A DNA stretch of 64,000 nt, from positions 522,468 through 586,467 of the forward strand of contig NZ_MJAH01000001.1 in the NCBI RefSeq assembly GCF_001746295.1, given 5' to 3'. Positions within the stretch are counted from its first letter, which is position 1. Every line of letters begins with the position of its first letter. The stretch is from Streptomyces sp. LUP47B. Lineage in GTDB: Bacteria > Actinomycetota > Actinomycetes > Streptomycetales > Streptomycetaceae. Shown here in pieces: positions 35,009 through 43,042 of this stretch. A program made the position numbers and the translations under genes. The notes under the pieces were generated by a model, which was not told the origin of the DNA, searched no databases, and worked only from the letters and a program-made list of their open reading frames with translations.

Positions 35009-36564
35009 GCTGTCCCCATCCCGGTCACGGTGGATGTGACCGCTTCTGTGATCTCTCCGTCGGGCCAGCGCAGCCCGACGCCTTGGCCCTCGGTGAGCTC
35101 CCCGCACACGGCGCCCGTCGCGGGCCCCGCCGGGAGCGGCGGGGCGCCGATCTCGTCGGTGGTGAGCATCGCGAAGCCGGGAAAGCAGGTCAGCCAGTCG
35201 CCCACGGAGGCCGTCCTCGGGCGGGGTACGGCGGCCACGTCGAGGACGGCTCCGCAGCCGCTCGCCTCGGCGAGCATGCCGAGGGTTCCGGCGATTCCCG
35301 CCATCGACACGTCCTTCGCGGCGGCGGGCCTCGCGGCTGCCACCGCGCCGGTCATGGTCCGCAGTTCGTCCGTACGGCGGTGGCTGGAGGAGTCCCATTG
35401 GCGGCCACGGTATCCGGGGCGCCAGCCGCCGCCGAGGTCGGCGGTCAGCCGCACCGCGTGTCCGGGGCGCCCGCCCCCGCCCGGCACGGGGTGCTGTGTG
35501 CGGCCGAGCGCGGTCACCGACAGCGCTGCCGGCACGCCGAGTTGGGTGTGGCCGCCGAGCACCGGCACCCCGTACGCCGCCGCCGCGCGGGCGAGTCCGG
35601 CGAGGATCCGCCGGGCGTGTGCCACGTCCCGGGCGCCCACCGCGTCGAGCAGCCCGAGCGGTGAAGCTCCCATCGCGGCAAGGTCGTTGACGTTCACGAG
35701 GACCGAGCACCAGCCCGCCCACTCCGGATCGCGCTCGACCATCGACGGCACGATCGCGTCGCAGGCGGCGATCACATCCGTGCCGGGCACCGGTGCCCCG
35801 TCGTCTCCGACGAATCCGGCGCCGCCGAGGGCGCCCGGGATGCCCGGGGCGGTATCGGCGCCGCCTGGTGCACCGGTGACGGCCGGCCCTCCCACTCCCG
35901 GGACTCCGCCGGCCGGTTCCTCACCGAAGGCGCGGATCGCCGCAGCGGGGAGGGCCGCGAGAAGCGGCCCGAGGGGCGACTTGGTGGCCGCCGCGAGGGC
36001 CGCGATCCGCCCGATCGGCCACCGCATGAGCACATGCGGCGTGTGGGCAACCGTCGTCCCGCGCACCGAGCGCCAGCCGAGCCGCTTGAAGAGGACCTCG
36101 TTGCGGGCCTGGACCGTCGCGTCGAATCGCAGTACGCCCTCGGTCTCCGCCCGGGCGCAGGCGGCCCGGACGAGTGCCGCGCCGATGCCGTGGGGGCCGC
36201 GGGCACCGGGGGCGACCACGAGCCTGCCGCCGGCCCACCAGCCGATGTCGGGGCCGTCGGCCACCGGACCGAGCCGTACCCCGCCGATGACGGTACCCGC
36301 GTGGTCCTTGGCCACCAGCACGAGGGTGCGTGGGTCGGCGTCCCGGTCGTCGAGGTCGTGGCCCGCGAACAGACCCTGCTCGTGGACGAACGTCTCCCGG
36401 CGCAGCCGCCGGTAAGCGGCCAACTCCGCTGTGTGGTACGCCTGTTCGATGCGGAAGGCGGGCATGCGGGCGAGGGTGCTGTGGTCGCCGAGCAGCGCCA
36501 GGATGTCGACCGGCGCGTCCGCCAGGGACGGTGCGGCGGATCCGTCGAGGTACACGGCGCTCAC
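35005..36564 (-). CDS. GNAT acetyltransferase-AIR synthase-like fusion (NitE-NitF type, MSMEG_0567/sll0786-like)
   Basis: A 519-residue two-domain protein. The N-terminal about 200 residues are a GNAT fold (FRIEQAYHTAELAAYRRLRR, RLVVAPGARGPHGIGAALVR). A Gly/Pro-rich linker at about 215-255 follows, then a PurM/AIR-synthase-like domain (VLVNVNDLAAMGASPLGLLD, YGVPVLGGHTQLG, AKDVSMAGIAGTLGML). In many Nit1C clusters these are separate nitE and nitF genes; here they are fused. I chose GTG 36564, whose GTGA overlaps the radical SAM stop; the frame is open nine codons more. The PurM fold suggests ATP-dependent activation of an amide or carboxyl group, consistent with small nitrogen-compound metabolism. 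Confidence 0.88.
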   Translation of the reverse strand: MSAVYLDGSAAPSLADAPVDILALLGDHSTLARMPAFRIEQAYHTAELAAYRRLRRETFVHEQGLFAGHDLDDRDADPRTLVLVAKDHAGTVIGGVRLGPVADGPDIGWWAGGRLVVAPGARGPHGIGAALVRAACARAETEGVLRFDATVQARNEVLFKRLGWRSVRGTTVAHTPHVLMRWPIGRIAALAAATKSPLGPLLAALPAAAIRAFGEEPAGGVPGVGGPAVTGAPGGADTAPGIPGALGGAGFVGDDGAPVPGTDVIAACDAIVPSMVERDPEWAGWCSVLVNVNDLAAMGASPLGLLDAVGARDVAHARRILAGLARAAAAYGVPVLGGHTQLGVPAALSVTALGRTQHPVPGGGGRPGHAVRLTADLGGGWRPGYRGRQWDSSSHRRTDELRTMTGAVAAARPAAAKDVSMAGIAGTLGMLAEASGCGAVLDVAAVPRPRTASVGDWLTCFPGFAMLTTDEIGAPPLPAGPATGAVCGELTEGQGVGLRWPDGEITEAVTSTVTGMGTA

Positions 36565-37658
36565 CCGCCTGCCGTCCTGAGTACGCTGCACGCCCCGCAG
36601 GCCGCGCAGCCCGCCTGCTGGTCGGCGCCGCTCATCCCCGCCGCGCGCAGCTTCGCGGCGACGCCCTCGGTGACGTGGCGCAGCACCTCCGTGCCGGGCG
36701 CGCGGACCCCGTCGCGGGCGGCGAGCGTGCCCGCCATCGGGCGGAAGGGGACGACGAAGGGGTACACGCCCCGCTCGATCAACCTGCCTGCCCCCGCGAT
36801 GAGTTCGTCGGGATCCTCACCGAGGCCGACGAGCAGGTAGGTGGAGACCCGGTTGGGGCCGAAGACGCGTACCGCCTCGTCCCACGCGGCCTCGTACTCG
36901 GCCATCGGCACCGTCGACTTGCCGGGCATCCAGCGCCGGCGCACCTCGTCGTCGAGGGACTCGACGTGGATGCCGATCGCGGTGGCCCCGGCGTCGTGGA
37001 GCGCGCCGATCCACGCGAGGTCGCCGGGCGGTTCGCACTGCACCTGGACGGGCAGCCCGGGTACCGCCTCCAGGACGGCACGCACGGACCGTACGAGATT
37101 GCGGGCGCCCCGGTCCGGTCCGGTGGTCGTGCCGGTGGTCATCACCATCTGCCGGACGCCGTCCAGCCGCACGGCCGCTTGTGCGACTTCGGCGAGTTGG
37201 GCAGGCGTTTTCGCGGCCACCGTCGCACCCGAGCGCAGGGACTCCTCGATGGTGCAGAAGCGGCAGCGGTCGGACTCGGCGTAGCGGATGCAGGTCTGTA
37301 CGACCGTGGTGGCGAGGACGTCGGCGCCGTGCAGGCGGGCGATCTCCTCGTAGCGGATGCCGTCGGCGGTCGTCAGGTCGTAGAACTTCGGTCGCTGTAC
37401 GGCTTCGACGGTGAGTCCGGTGTCCTGGAAGTGTCCGGCCTCGTCACCCAGCCAGACCTTGCCGTCGCGAACGGAGTAGGGGCTGGCGGGGTTGGTGGGC
37501 AGCGCGGCGTTGGCACCGTCTACGAGGACGTGTCCGTCGTCGCTGGGCCCCGCGCCGTCCGGCCGTCGCACGGGCGCTTCCCACGCGAGTCCGTGCAGGG
37601 CGAGTTCGGCGCGGGTCGTGATCCGCACGTCCACCGTTGTGTTGGTGCCAACGCTCAC
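36561..37658 (-). CDS. radical SAM protein (NitD-like, MSMEG_0568 family)
   Basis: A 365-residue radical SAM enzyme. The likely [4Fe-4S] ligands are Cys123, Cys132 and Cys135 in QTCIRYAESDRCRFCTI, a C-x8-C-x2-C spacing rather than the usual C-x3-C-x2-C. VMTTGTTTGPDRG, ESLDDEVRR and TYLLVGLGED are typical barrel segments of biotin-synthase-like members. The C-terminal CAACGAC hints at an auxiliary cluster. The GTG at 37658 follows AAGGGGCAGACC. It lies 10 bases after the NitB-like gene and overlaps the GNAT-AIR gene. The reaction is unknown; the family is confined to Nit1C-type clusters. Confidence 0.9.
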   Translation of the reverse strand: MSVGTNTTVDVRITTRAELALHGLAWEAPVRRPDGAGPSDDGHVLVDGANAALPTNPASPYSVRDGKVWLGDEAGHFQDTGLTVEAVQRPKFYDLTTADGIRYEEIARLHGADVLATTVVQTCIRYAESDRCRFCTIEESLRSGATVAAKTPAQLAEVAQAAVRLDGVRQMVMTTGTTTGPDRGARNLVRSVRAVLEAVPGLPVQVQCEPPGDLAWIGALHDAGATAIGIHVESLDDEVRRRWMPGKSTVPMAEYEAAWDEAVRVFGPNRVSTYLLVGLGEDPDELIAGAGRLIERGVYPFVVPFRPMAGTLAARDGVRAPGTEVLRHVTEGVAAKLRAAGMSGADQQAGCAACGACSVLRTAGG

Positions 37659-37668
37659 GGTCTGCCCC

Positions 37669-38199
37669 TTACAGCTGGTAGGTGGAGTTGATGATGGCGC
37701 CCTTGCGCGCGTAGTGGATCAGCGCGTCCTGGACGTCGAGGGGATGGGTGGGGATGACGCCCTCGATGAGGTCCTCCTCGCGGGCGCCGTGCAGGGACAG
37801 GCCGAAGCGGCAGCAGAAGACCTTGCCGCCTTCCGCGATGAACGTCTTGAGCTGGTTGTTGATGTTGTGCTCGCCGGGGAAGGCGGAGTTGCCGACGGTC
37901 GGGAAGCCGCGCGTGGCAAGGCAGTTCAGCGAGCCAGGGCCGTAGAAGTAGATGGCGGTCTCGAAGCCCTTGCGCAGGGCGCGGGTGGCCTGGAGGACGG
38001 CGACGAAGGAGACGGACGACTCGTGGGCGATGCCGTGGACGAGGGTGAAGTAGGTCTCGCCGTCCTCGGCCTTGTAGTCGGGGAAGACCTTGGTGTCGCC
38101 GTAGATGCTGGTGCCCTCGGGGAGGGAGGGGTGGGGGATCTCGTTGAGGGACTTCTGCTCGATCTCGGAGAGTTCGGGGGTGACGACGGATTCGGACAT
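37669..38199 (-). CDS. NitB-like protein (MSMEG_0572/sll0783 family, nitrogen-starvation response)
   Basis: A 176-residue soluble protein of the MSMEG_0572/Sll0783 family. Its central part (TAIYFYGPGSLNCLATRGFP, KVFCCRFGLSLHG) resembles DsrE-like folds with conserved Cys residues. The family is a constant member of Nit1C-type clusters and in a cyanobacterium is linked to nitrogen starvation; its biochemical role is not established. The ATG at 38199 is preceded by AAGGAGACAGCC. A longer open frame in the same phase is spurious, since it overlaps the amidohydrolase. Between the two genes lies a heptamer repeat. Confidence 0.9.
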   Translation of the reverse strand: MSESVVTPELSEIEQKSLNEIPHPSLPEGTSIYGDTKVFPDYKAEDGETYFTLVHGIAHESSVSFVAVLQATRALRKGFETAIYFYGPGSLNCLATRGFPTVGNSAFPGEHNINNQLKTFIAEGGKVFCCRFGLSLHGAREEDLIEGVIPTHPLDVQDALIHYARKGAIINSTYQL

Positions 38200-38211
38200 G
38201 GCTGTCTCCTT

Positions 38212-38246
38212 GCGGATGGCGGATGGCGGATGGCGGATGGCGGATG
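38212..38246. repeat. tandem heptamer repeat, five copies
   Basis: Five perfect copies of GCGGATG (CATCCGC on the coding strand) fill the 65-base gap between the amidohydrolase and NitB-like genes. Seven-base units shift phase between copies. The run sits just ahead of the NitB ribosome-binding site and could vary in copy number by slippage, altering leader length or structure. Confidence 0.9.
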
Positions 38247-38264
38247 GGAGGAGGTGACGGTGGG

Positions 38265-39080
38265 TCAGTCGTACAGCGCGGCGAACGTGTCCTTGAAGAC
38301 GAGTTCGCCGAGTTCGCCACCACCGGTCGCTTCGGCGAGGCGGGCGTACTCGCCCGTGAAGTCGCCCCACGGCTGGTCGCTGGCGAAGAGCACCCGGTCG
38401 TGGCCGATGCCGCGGCGCTCGATCTCCTGGGCCAGCCAGCGGGGAGTGAAGCCGATGGCCCAGGAGAGGTCGGTGTAGACGCGCTTGCCGGCGGTGATCC
38501 AGTCGAAGAACCGGGAGCCGACCAGCTTGATGTGACCGCTCATCCCGCCGCCGAAGTGCACGAGATGGACGGGTACTTGGTCGCCGTACCAGTCGACGAG
38601 GTGGCCTACCTCGTCGATGTCGGAGGCGGCTCCCGGGGAGGTGTGCACATGGACTACCAGGTGGTGTCGGGCCGCCTCGGCGAAGATGCGGTCCAGCATC
38701 GGCCGGCAGGCCGGATCGGTGGGGCGTCCGCCCAGCAGGAAGCTCAGCTTCAGTGCCTTCACGCCCCGCTCCCCCGCCAGCGCCAGGGCGAGCTCGGTTC
38801 GCTCCGAGTCCTCGGGACGCGGGGACACCCACAGCCCGGCCCGGATCCGGTCGTCGCTCTGGGCCGCTTCGATCGCCAGCTCGTTGAAGGAGAAGGCGAT
38901 CGCGGGGTCGGGGACGCCGTAGTTGGGGATGACCAGGGCGCGTTCGGTTCCCTCCGCGTCCAGGTCGGCGATCAGCTGCTTGACCGTGGCGCGGGCGGTG
39001 GTGTCGGGGTTGACGGGCGGGCCGCCGTAGAAGGGGTAGGCGGGCAGGACGCCGATGTGGCGGTGTGCGTCGTGGGCCAT
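38265..39080 (-). CDS. amidohydrolase (amidohydrolase-2 type TIM barrel)
   Basis: A 271-residue metal-dependent hydrolase. Candidate metal ligands are the N-terminal DAHRHIG, His in VVHVHTSPG, His in VHLVHFGGG and Asp in FASDQPWGDF. Spacing suits the amidohydrolase-2 group (uronate isomerase/ACMSD-like). The start is 12 bases after the NitH-like stop with GAGGAACC overlapping that stop, so it belongs to the operon. It is not among the core Nit1C genes I know (nitB to nitH). It may hydrolyse or decarboxylate a pathway intermediate. Confidence 0.85.
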   Translation of the reverse strand: MAHDAHRHIGVLPAYPFYGGPPVNPDTTARATVKQLIADLDAEGTERALVIPNYGVPDPAIAFSFNELAIEAAQSDDRIRAGLWVSPRPEDSERTELALALAGERGVKALKLSFLLGGRPTDPACRPMLDRIFAEAARHHLVVHVHTSPGAASDIDEVGHLVDWYGDQVPVHLVHFGGGMSGHIKLVGSRFFDWITAGKRVYTDLSWAIGFTPRWLAQEIERRGIGHDRVLFASDQPWGDFTGEYARLAEATGGGELGELVFKDTFAALYD

Positions 39081-39092
39081 GGGCTTGGTTCC

Positions 39093-40439
39093 TCAGCCGA
39101 TCGGGAGGGCGGAGGTGAGTGCGCTGGGCGCGCCGGTGAGGGCCCCGCAGACGTCGGCCATGCGGCGTGAGGCCTCGATGTGGTTCGCGAGGAACTCGGC
39201 GTCGCGGCCCACTGCCTCGAAGCGTCCCGAGCCCCACGAGTACTGCCAGGGCAGGCCCAGGAAGTACAGGCCGGGTGTGCTGGTGACACCGCGCCAGTGC
39301 ATCGGGTAGCCGCGGCCGTCGAAGGCCGGTATCTCGATCCACCGGTGGTCGCGGGTGAAGCCGGTCGACCAGACGACGGAGGTGATGCCGGCGTCCTGCA
39401 GATCCAGCGAGGCCGCGTGCTCGGAGGGCTCCCAGACCGGTACGTACCGCGCCTCGTCCGGGGCGTTGATCCCCTGCGCGGCGATGTACGCGTCGATGCT
39501 GTCCTTGATGCCCTCGGCCACCGCGTCCGCACGGTCGAGGTTGATCTTGAGGTCGTCGGCGAAGTCCAGCCGCGTCCCCTCGATGCCGGTCAGCCGCCCG
39601 TACAGCCGCATTCCGTCCCGGGCGAAGGCCCGCAGGTCGATGTCACGCCCGCCGTCCCGCCCGGTGACGTAGTGGTTGACCCTCATCCGCACGGCACCGG
39701 CGTCGTCGAACTCGCCGATGTCCTTGGCGTAGTGGCCCATGTCGTCCAGCCAGGCCACACAGTCCCGGCCGCGGTAGAAACGGGCCACACGCGGCGCGCT
39801 GCCGACGGCCAGGTGGACCTGGCGTCCGGCCAGGTGCAGATCCTCAGCGATCTGACACCCGGACTGGCCCGTGCCGACCACCAGGACGGCGCCCTCGGGA
39901 AGCTGGTCCGCGTTGCGGTAGCGGGAGGAGTGGACCTGCTCCACGCCGGCGGCCAGCCGCTCGGCCATCCGCGGGACGGAGGCAGTGTGGTACGGGCCGG
40001 TGGCCACCACCACCTGGTCGGCGGTGAACTCGCCGTCCGGTGTGGTCAGTTCGAAGACACCGCTCGGGGTTCGCCGCAGCCCGTCGACGGACACTCCCTC
40101 CACCAGCGGGGGCTGGAAGAAGGCGACGTAGTCCTCCAGGTACTGAACGATCTGCTCACGGACCATGAACCCGTCCGGGTCGTCCCCCTGGTAGGGGAAG
40201 CCGGGCAGTCTGCACTGCCAGTTGGGAGTCACCAGGCAGAACGAGTCCCACCGGCGCTCGCGCCACTCCTGGCCTACCTGGTTCCGCTCGATGACGACAT
40301 GCTCGATGCCACGCTCACGCAGGCAGTAACTGACCGACAGACCGGCCTGGCCGCCACCGATGACCGCGACCGGGATGGGGGTGCCTCGCCTGCTCTTCAG
40401 GCTATGAGGGAGGACCCCGACCGGCCGCCGCGCGGTCAC
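39093..40439 (-). CDS. FAD-dependent oxidoreductase (NitH-like, MSMEG_0569 family)
   Basis: A 448-residue flavoprotein monooxygenase of the class B type. The FAD-binding VAVIGGGQAGLSVSY is near residue 25 and the NADPH-binding VLVVGTGQSGCQIAE near residue 205. STPGLYFLGLPWQYSWGSGRFEAVG at the C-terminal side has the usual FAD-contacting GD/GxP-like region. The GTG at 40439 overlaps the small NitG-like gene as GTGA and has GGGAG about nine bases upstream within it. The open frame continues into antisense-like, Arg-rich sequence and is rejected. In Nit1C clusters this is the predicted oxygenase; in cyanide assimilation it may oxidise an intermediate. Confidence 0.9.
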   Translation of the reverse strand: MTARRPVGVLPHSLKSRRGTPIPVAVIGGGQAGLSVSYCLRERGIEHVVIERNQVGQEWRERRWDSFCLVTPNWQCRLPGFPYQGDDPDGFMVREQIVQYLEDYVAFFQPPLVEGVSVDGLRRTPSGVFELTTPDGEFTADQVVVATGPYHTASVPRMAERLAAGVEQVHSSRYRNADQLPEGAVLVVGTGQSGCQIAEDLHLAGRQVHLAVGSAPRVARFYRGRDCVAWLDDMGHYAKDIGEFDDAGAVRMRVNHYVTGRDGGRDIDLRAFARDGMRLYGRLTGIEGTRLDFADDLKINLDRADAVAEGIKDSIDAYIAAQGINAPDEARYVPVWEPSEHAASLDLQDAGITSVVWSTGFTRDHRWIEIPAFDGRGYPMHWRGVTSTPGLYFLGLPWQYSWGSGRFEAVGRDAEFLANHIEASRRMADVCGALTGAPSALTSALPIG

Positions 40440-40741
40440 CGCGCGCTCCCGTCGGCATTGCGCAGGGCCTCGACGGCGACCTGGGCCCCGTCGAGACCGG
40501 CGTACGCGGCAGCGGTCTCCTCGATCTGCCCCAGCTGGTCGGACGCCCCGGTGCACGCGAACCCGTACTTCTCGCGCACCCGGTCGCTGGCGATACCGAG
40601 CGCCGTCCGGCTCCGCTCCACGAAGTCACCGAGCTCGTACACGCCACCGGTGGTGAGGTATTCCTCGATTACCGTGGAAGGTGAGTAACAGCGCTGCGTC
40701 TCTCCGTCGGGCCAGCGCACATGGAAATACAGCTCCGGCAT
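40436..40741 (-). CDS. small NitG-like protein (MSMEG_0570 family)
   Basis: A 101-residue protein opening MPELYFHVRWPDGETQRCYS, the hallmark of the MSMEG_0570 family of nitrogen-starvation-response proteins found only with Nit1C genes. No catalytic motif is recognised. GGAGG lies five bases ahead of the ATG at 40741. It is the promoter-proximal gene of the cluster and overlaps the flavoprotein gene by four bases. Its biochemical role is not known. Confidence 0.88.
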   Translation of the reverse strand: MPELYFHVRWPDGETQRCYSPSTVIEEYLTTGGVYELGDFVERSRTALGIASDRVREKYGFACTGASDQLGQIEETAAAYAGLDGAQVAVEALRNADGSAR

Positions 40742-40846
40742 GAAATCCTCCATGCGAGGCGCCGAGGTTTTACACCTCGCCGCTGGTTGTGACGACCACT
40801 TCAGCCAGCGGGAATTACCGAACGACGTCATCCGGAACAAAGCGGG

Positions 40847-40862
40847 GTTACGTAATTCTCAC
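40847..40862. promoter_or_regulatory. GlnR-like half-site pair upstream of the Nit1C operon
   Basis: GTTAC, six bases, CTCAC on the plus strand; read on the coding strand it is GTGAG-N6-GTAAC. This is one base from the GTNAC-N6-GTNAC pattern associated with the actinobacterial nitrogen regulator GlnR. It is about 105 bases upstream of the first nit gene, a plausible activator position. Pattern match only. Confidence 0.4.
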
Positions 40863-40889
40863 GGTGGGTTCGATTTCGCGTACGCAGAG

Positions 40890-40904
40890 TTGCCTATGAG
40901 GCAA
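40890..40904. promoter_or_regulatory. inverted repeat upstream of the Nit1C operon
   Basis: TTGCCT-ATG-AGGCAA, a perfect 6-base inverted repeat with a three-base spacer, followed by a further GCAA at 40908-40911. It lies about 150 bases ahead of the first nit gene in a locally AT-richer stretch. It could be an operator for a dedicated regulator; none is encoded beside it. Confidence 0.4.
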
Positions 40905-41395
40905 AATGCAAGCGATATCGGGTGCGTTGAAAGCCCGCGGCCAGGGCGAATACCGCCTTTCACTCGACCCGCTGGGCCAGAGGTGAACCGCGCCGCGAAG
41001 TCGCAGGGCGTGGTGGGCTGTTGCGGGTCGTGCCCTTGCGGAAGTTGGTGAAGCAGCCTGTACAAGTAGGTCACGGGCGCCGCCGGCACAGGTACGGCTC
41101 AGACGCGCGGTAATCCACCACTGGCTGGGCACAGACCGCCTCGCCGGGCGAAGAACTGCACCCCGTTGCGTGGAGTCGACTCCGCCCCCCCCTCGGGACA
41201 GTCGAGAGCCTCCGTCAGGCCCAGAGCGCTACGCAAGCCAGGTGGGCGTGCAGAGTGGACGGCTCTCGCGCCCGCCCCGTATGACCGTTCACGCGAGAAA
41301 GAAAACCGTGGTCCGAGGGTCATACGGACGTGCCTCCCGCAGCGTCAACGACACGTAAGACCAAGCCAGTTCGACCTCGCCACGGGAGCATGCCG
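40905..41395. other. intergenic stretch without supported gene
   Basis: Together with 40742-40889 this forms a 654-base gap between the divergent nit operon and the lipoprotein gene. Open frames here show no family features and shift on both strands. A run of nine C at about 41188-41196 is notable only as a slippery tract. Confidence 0.4.
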
Positions 41396-42385
41396 ATGAA
41401 GCGCACCGACGCCCCACGCCGGACGGTGGTACCGCACGGACGCAGCACGCGACGCGCGATCACCACCGTGGGCGCGATCGCCGCGCTGGCTTCGCTCGTC
41501 CTGACCGGTTGCACGGCGGACACCGACGCGGCCCAACGCACCTCACCGGCCGCGAGGGCCGACGCCGCCGCGACCGGCGAGAAACTCACCTACGCCCAGG
41601 ACCTGCGGATCTCCGACGCCGAGCAGCACCTGATCACGCGCTGCATGAGGAAACAGGGTTTCCGCTACTGGGAGGAAAAGCCGCTGAGCCTGGACGAGAG
41701 CCGGCCCGTCGGCTACGTCCAGGACGACGTCGACTGGGCTCGCAGCCACGGCTACGGCAGCCGAATCATGGCGAAGGACGACCGCGCTCGCCTGCGCAAC
41801 CCCAACATCGCCTACCGCAAGTCCCTTTCCCACTCACGCCAGAAGGCCTACGACATCGCGATGGACGGCGACCGGAACGCCGTGCTGCTGACGTCGCGGA
41901 CACCGTCCGGCGGCACGATCACCAAGCAGTCCGGCGGCTGCGCCGGCCAGGCCGAGAAGATGCTGTACGGCGATCCGGCGGCATGGTTCCGCGCCGACGT
42001 GACCGTCAGGAACCTGCGCCCCCTGTACGTGGGCAAGCTGCTGCGCGACAAGGAGTTCAAGAGCGCGGTGGGCGCCTGGTCGCGCTGTATGAGCAAGGCG
42101 GGCCACCCCTTCCCCGACCCCGACGCGGCCCGCCGGTCCACGCGCGAGCACAGCGCGGAGCAGACCCGGGCCGAGGAGGCCAGGACCTTCGCGAACGAGA
42201 CCCGGATCGCGGTCGCCGACGCCACCTGCGCCCGTTCCGTCTCCCTCCGCTCGATCGGCGAGCAGCGCGAGGCCCACTACGTCGGAGAACTGACCGCCAA
42301 GTACGGCCACGCCCTCGACGCGCACCTGCGGATGCAGCAGCAGGCCCTCACCCGCGCCGAGCGCATGGTCCCCGCTCGCACCTGA
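41396..42385 (+). CDS. putative lipoprotein of unknown function
   Basis: A 329-residue exported protein. After a basic N-terminus comes a hydrophobic stretch (TVGAIAALASLVLTGC) ending in a lipobox with Cys near residue 39. The mature part is hydrophilic, with recurring Cys (TRCMRKQGF, QSGGCAGQ, WSRCMSKAGH, ADATCARS) and 'CMxKxG(F/H)' segments repeated twice. This resembles actinomycete lipoproteins that often accompany ABC or peptidoglycan-binding genes; no function is assigned. ATG 41396 is chosen because GGGAG lies seven bases upstream. Confidence 0.75.
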   Translation: MKRTDAPRRTVVPHGRSTRRAITTVGAIAALASLVLTGCTADTDAAQRTSPAARADAAATGEKLTYAQDLRISDAEQHLITRCMRKQGFRYWEEKPLSLDESRPVGYVQDDVDWARSHGYGSRIMAKDDRARLRNPNIAYRKSLSHSRQKAYDIAMDGDRNAVLLTSRTPSGGTITKQSGGCAGQAEKMLYGDPAAWFRADVTVRNLRPLYVGKLLRDKEFKSAVGAWSRCMSKAGHPFPDPDAARRSTREHSAEQTRAEEARTFANETRIAVADATCARSVSLRSIGEQREAHYVGELTAKYGHALDAHLRMQQQALTRAERMVPART

Positions 42386-42508
42386 TCCGGGCCGCGCCGG
42401 CCCCCAGACTTCCGTGACCCCGCGTCACGGACGGACTCCGCGACGACGCTCGCGGACTGTCACTCCACCCACGCCTCCCACGAGGCGGAAGCAGAACAGG
42501 AATCCGTC

Positions 42509-42976
42509 ATGCGCAAACTGACCGTATCCCTCGCCACCCTGGGCCTCGCGGCCCTCGGCATCGCCCTCCCGGCCGCCGCCCACGCGGGCCCCGGCTGCAA
42601 CGCCAACTGGAACGCACACGGCCGCGACGGCAACGTCCGCGCCTGGGACGGCACCGACTGCGGCGGGACGCTCCTTGGCGTCACCCCCGGCAACGACCCC
42701 GAGTGGGGCGACAGCGCCGGCCCCTTCCAGGGCTCCGACGTGAACCGAGCCTCGTCGGTCATGAACAGCGGATTCGTCGGCGGCAAGGACGTCGTGGCCT
42801 TCTACTACCTCGGGGGGTACGACGACAGGGCGTACGGCTGCCTCCTGCCGGGCGAGAAGTACGTGGACGACCTCGGCCGGAACCGCTACACCAACGGCGT
42901 GTACATGAACAACAGCATCGAGTCGCACGCCTGGGTGACCTCGAGCGCCTGCGCCCCGGGCTCCTTCATCAGCTGA
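42509..42976 (+). CDS. secreted peptidase-inhibitor I36-like protein
   Basis: A 155-residue exported protein. The signal peptide (residues 1-26) ends AAAHA-GPG. The mature domain has Cys at about 30, 51, 111 and 148 and the aromatic/Gly pattern (NVRAWDGTDCGG, DVNRASSVMNSG) of the beta/gamma-crystallin-like I36 (SMI-type metalloproteinase inhibitor) family common in Streptomyces. It may inhibit extracellular proteases; many homologues are untested. It follows the lipoprotein gene by 123 bases and is closed by a strong hairpin. Confidence 0.75.
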   Translation: MRKLTVSLATLGLAALGIALPAAAHAGPGCNANWNAHGRDGNVRAWDGTDCGGTLLGVTPGNDPEWGDSAGPFQGSDVNRASSVMNSGFVGGKDVVAFYYLGGYDDRAYGCLLPGEKYVDDLGRNRYTNGVYMNNSIESHAWVTSSACAPGSFIS

Positions 42977-43009
42977 AGCCCTTGCACCAGCCGTAATTCC
43001 GTATCAGGT

Positions 43010-43042
43010 CACGGCCCGTCGGCATCGCGCCGGCGGGCCGTG
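43010..43042 (+). terminator. intrinsic terminator after the I36-like gene
   Basis: CACGGCCCGTCGGC pairs with GCCGGCGGGCCGTG over 14 positions (one G-U), with a five-base loop, 34 bases after the stop codon. It has no T tract, as is usual in Streptomyces. Confidence 0.75.

Noticed and set aside
38200..38264. Possible CRISPR-like repeat between nit genes
   Set aside because: The repeat unit is only seven bases with no spacers; it is a simple tandem repeat.
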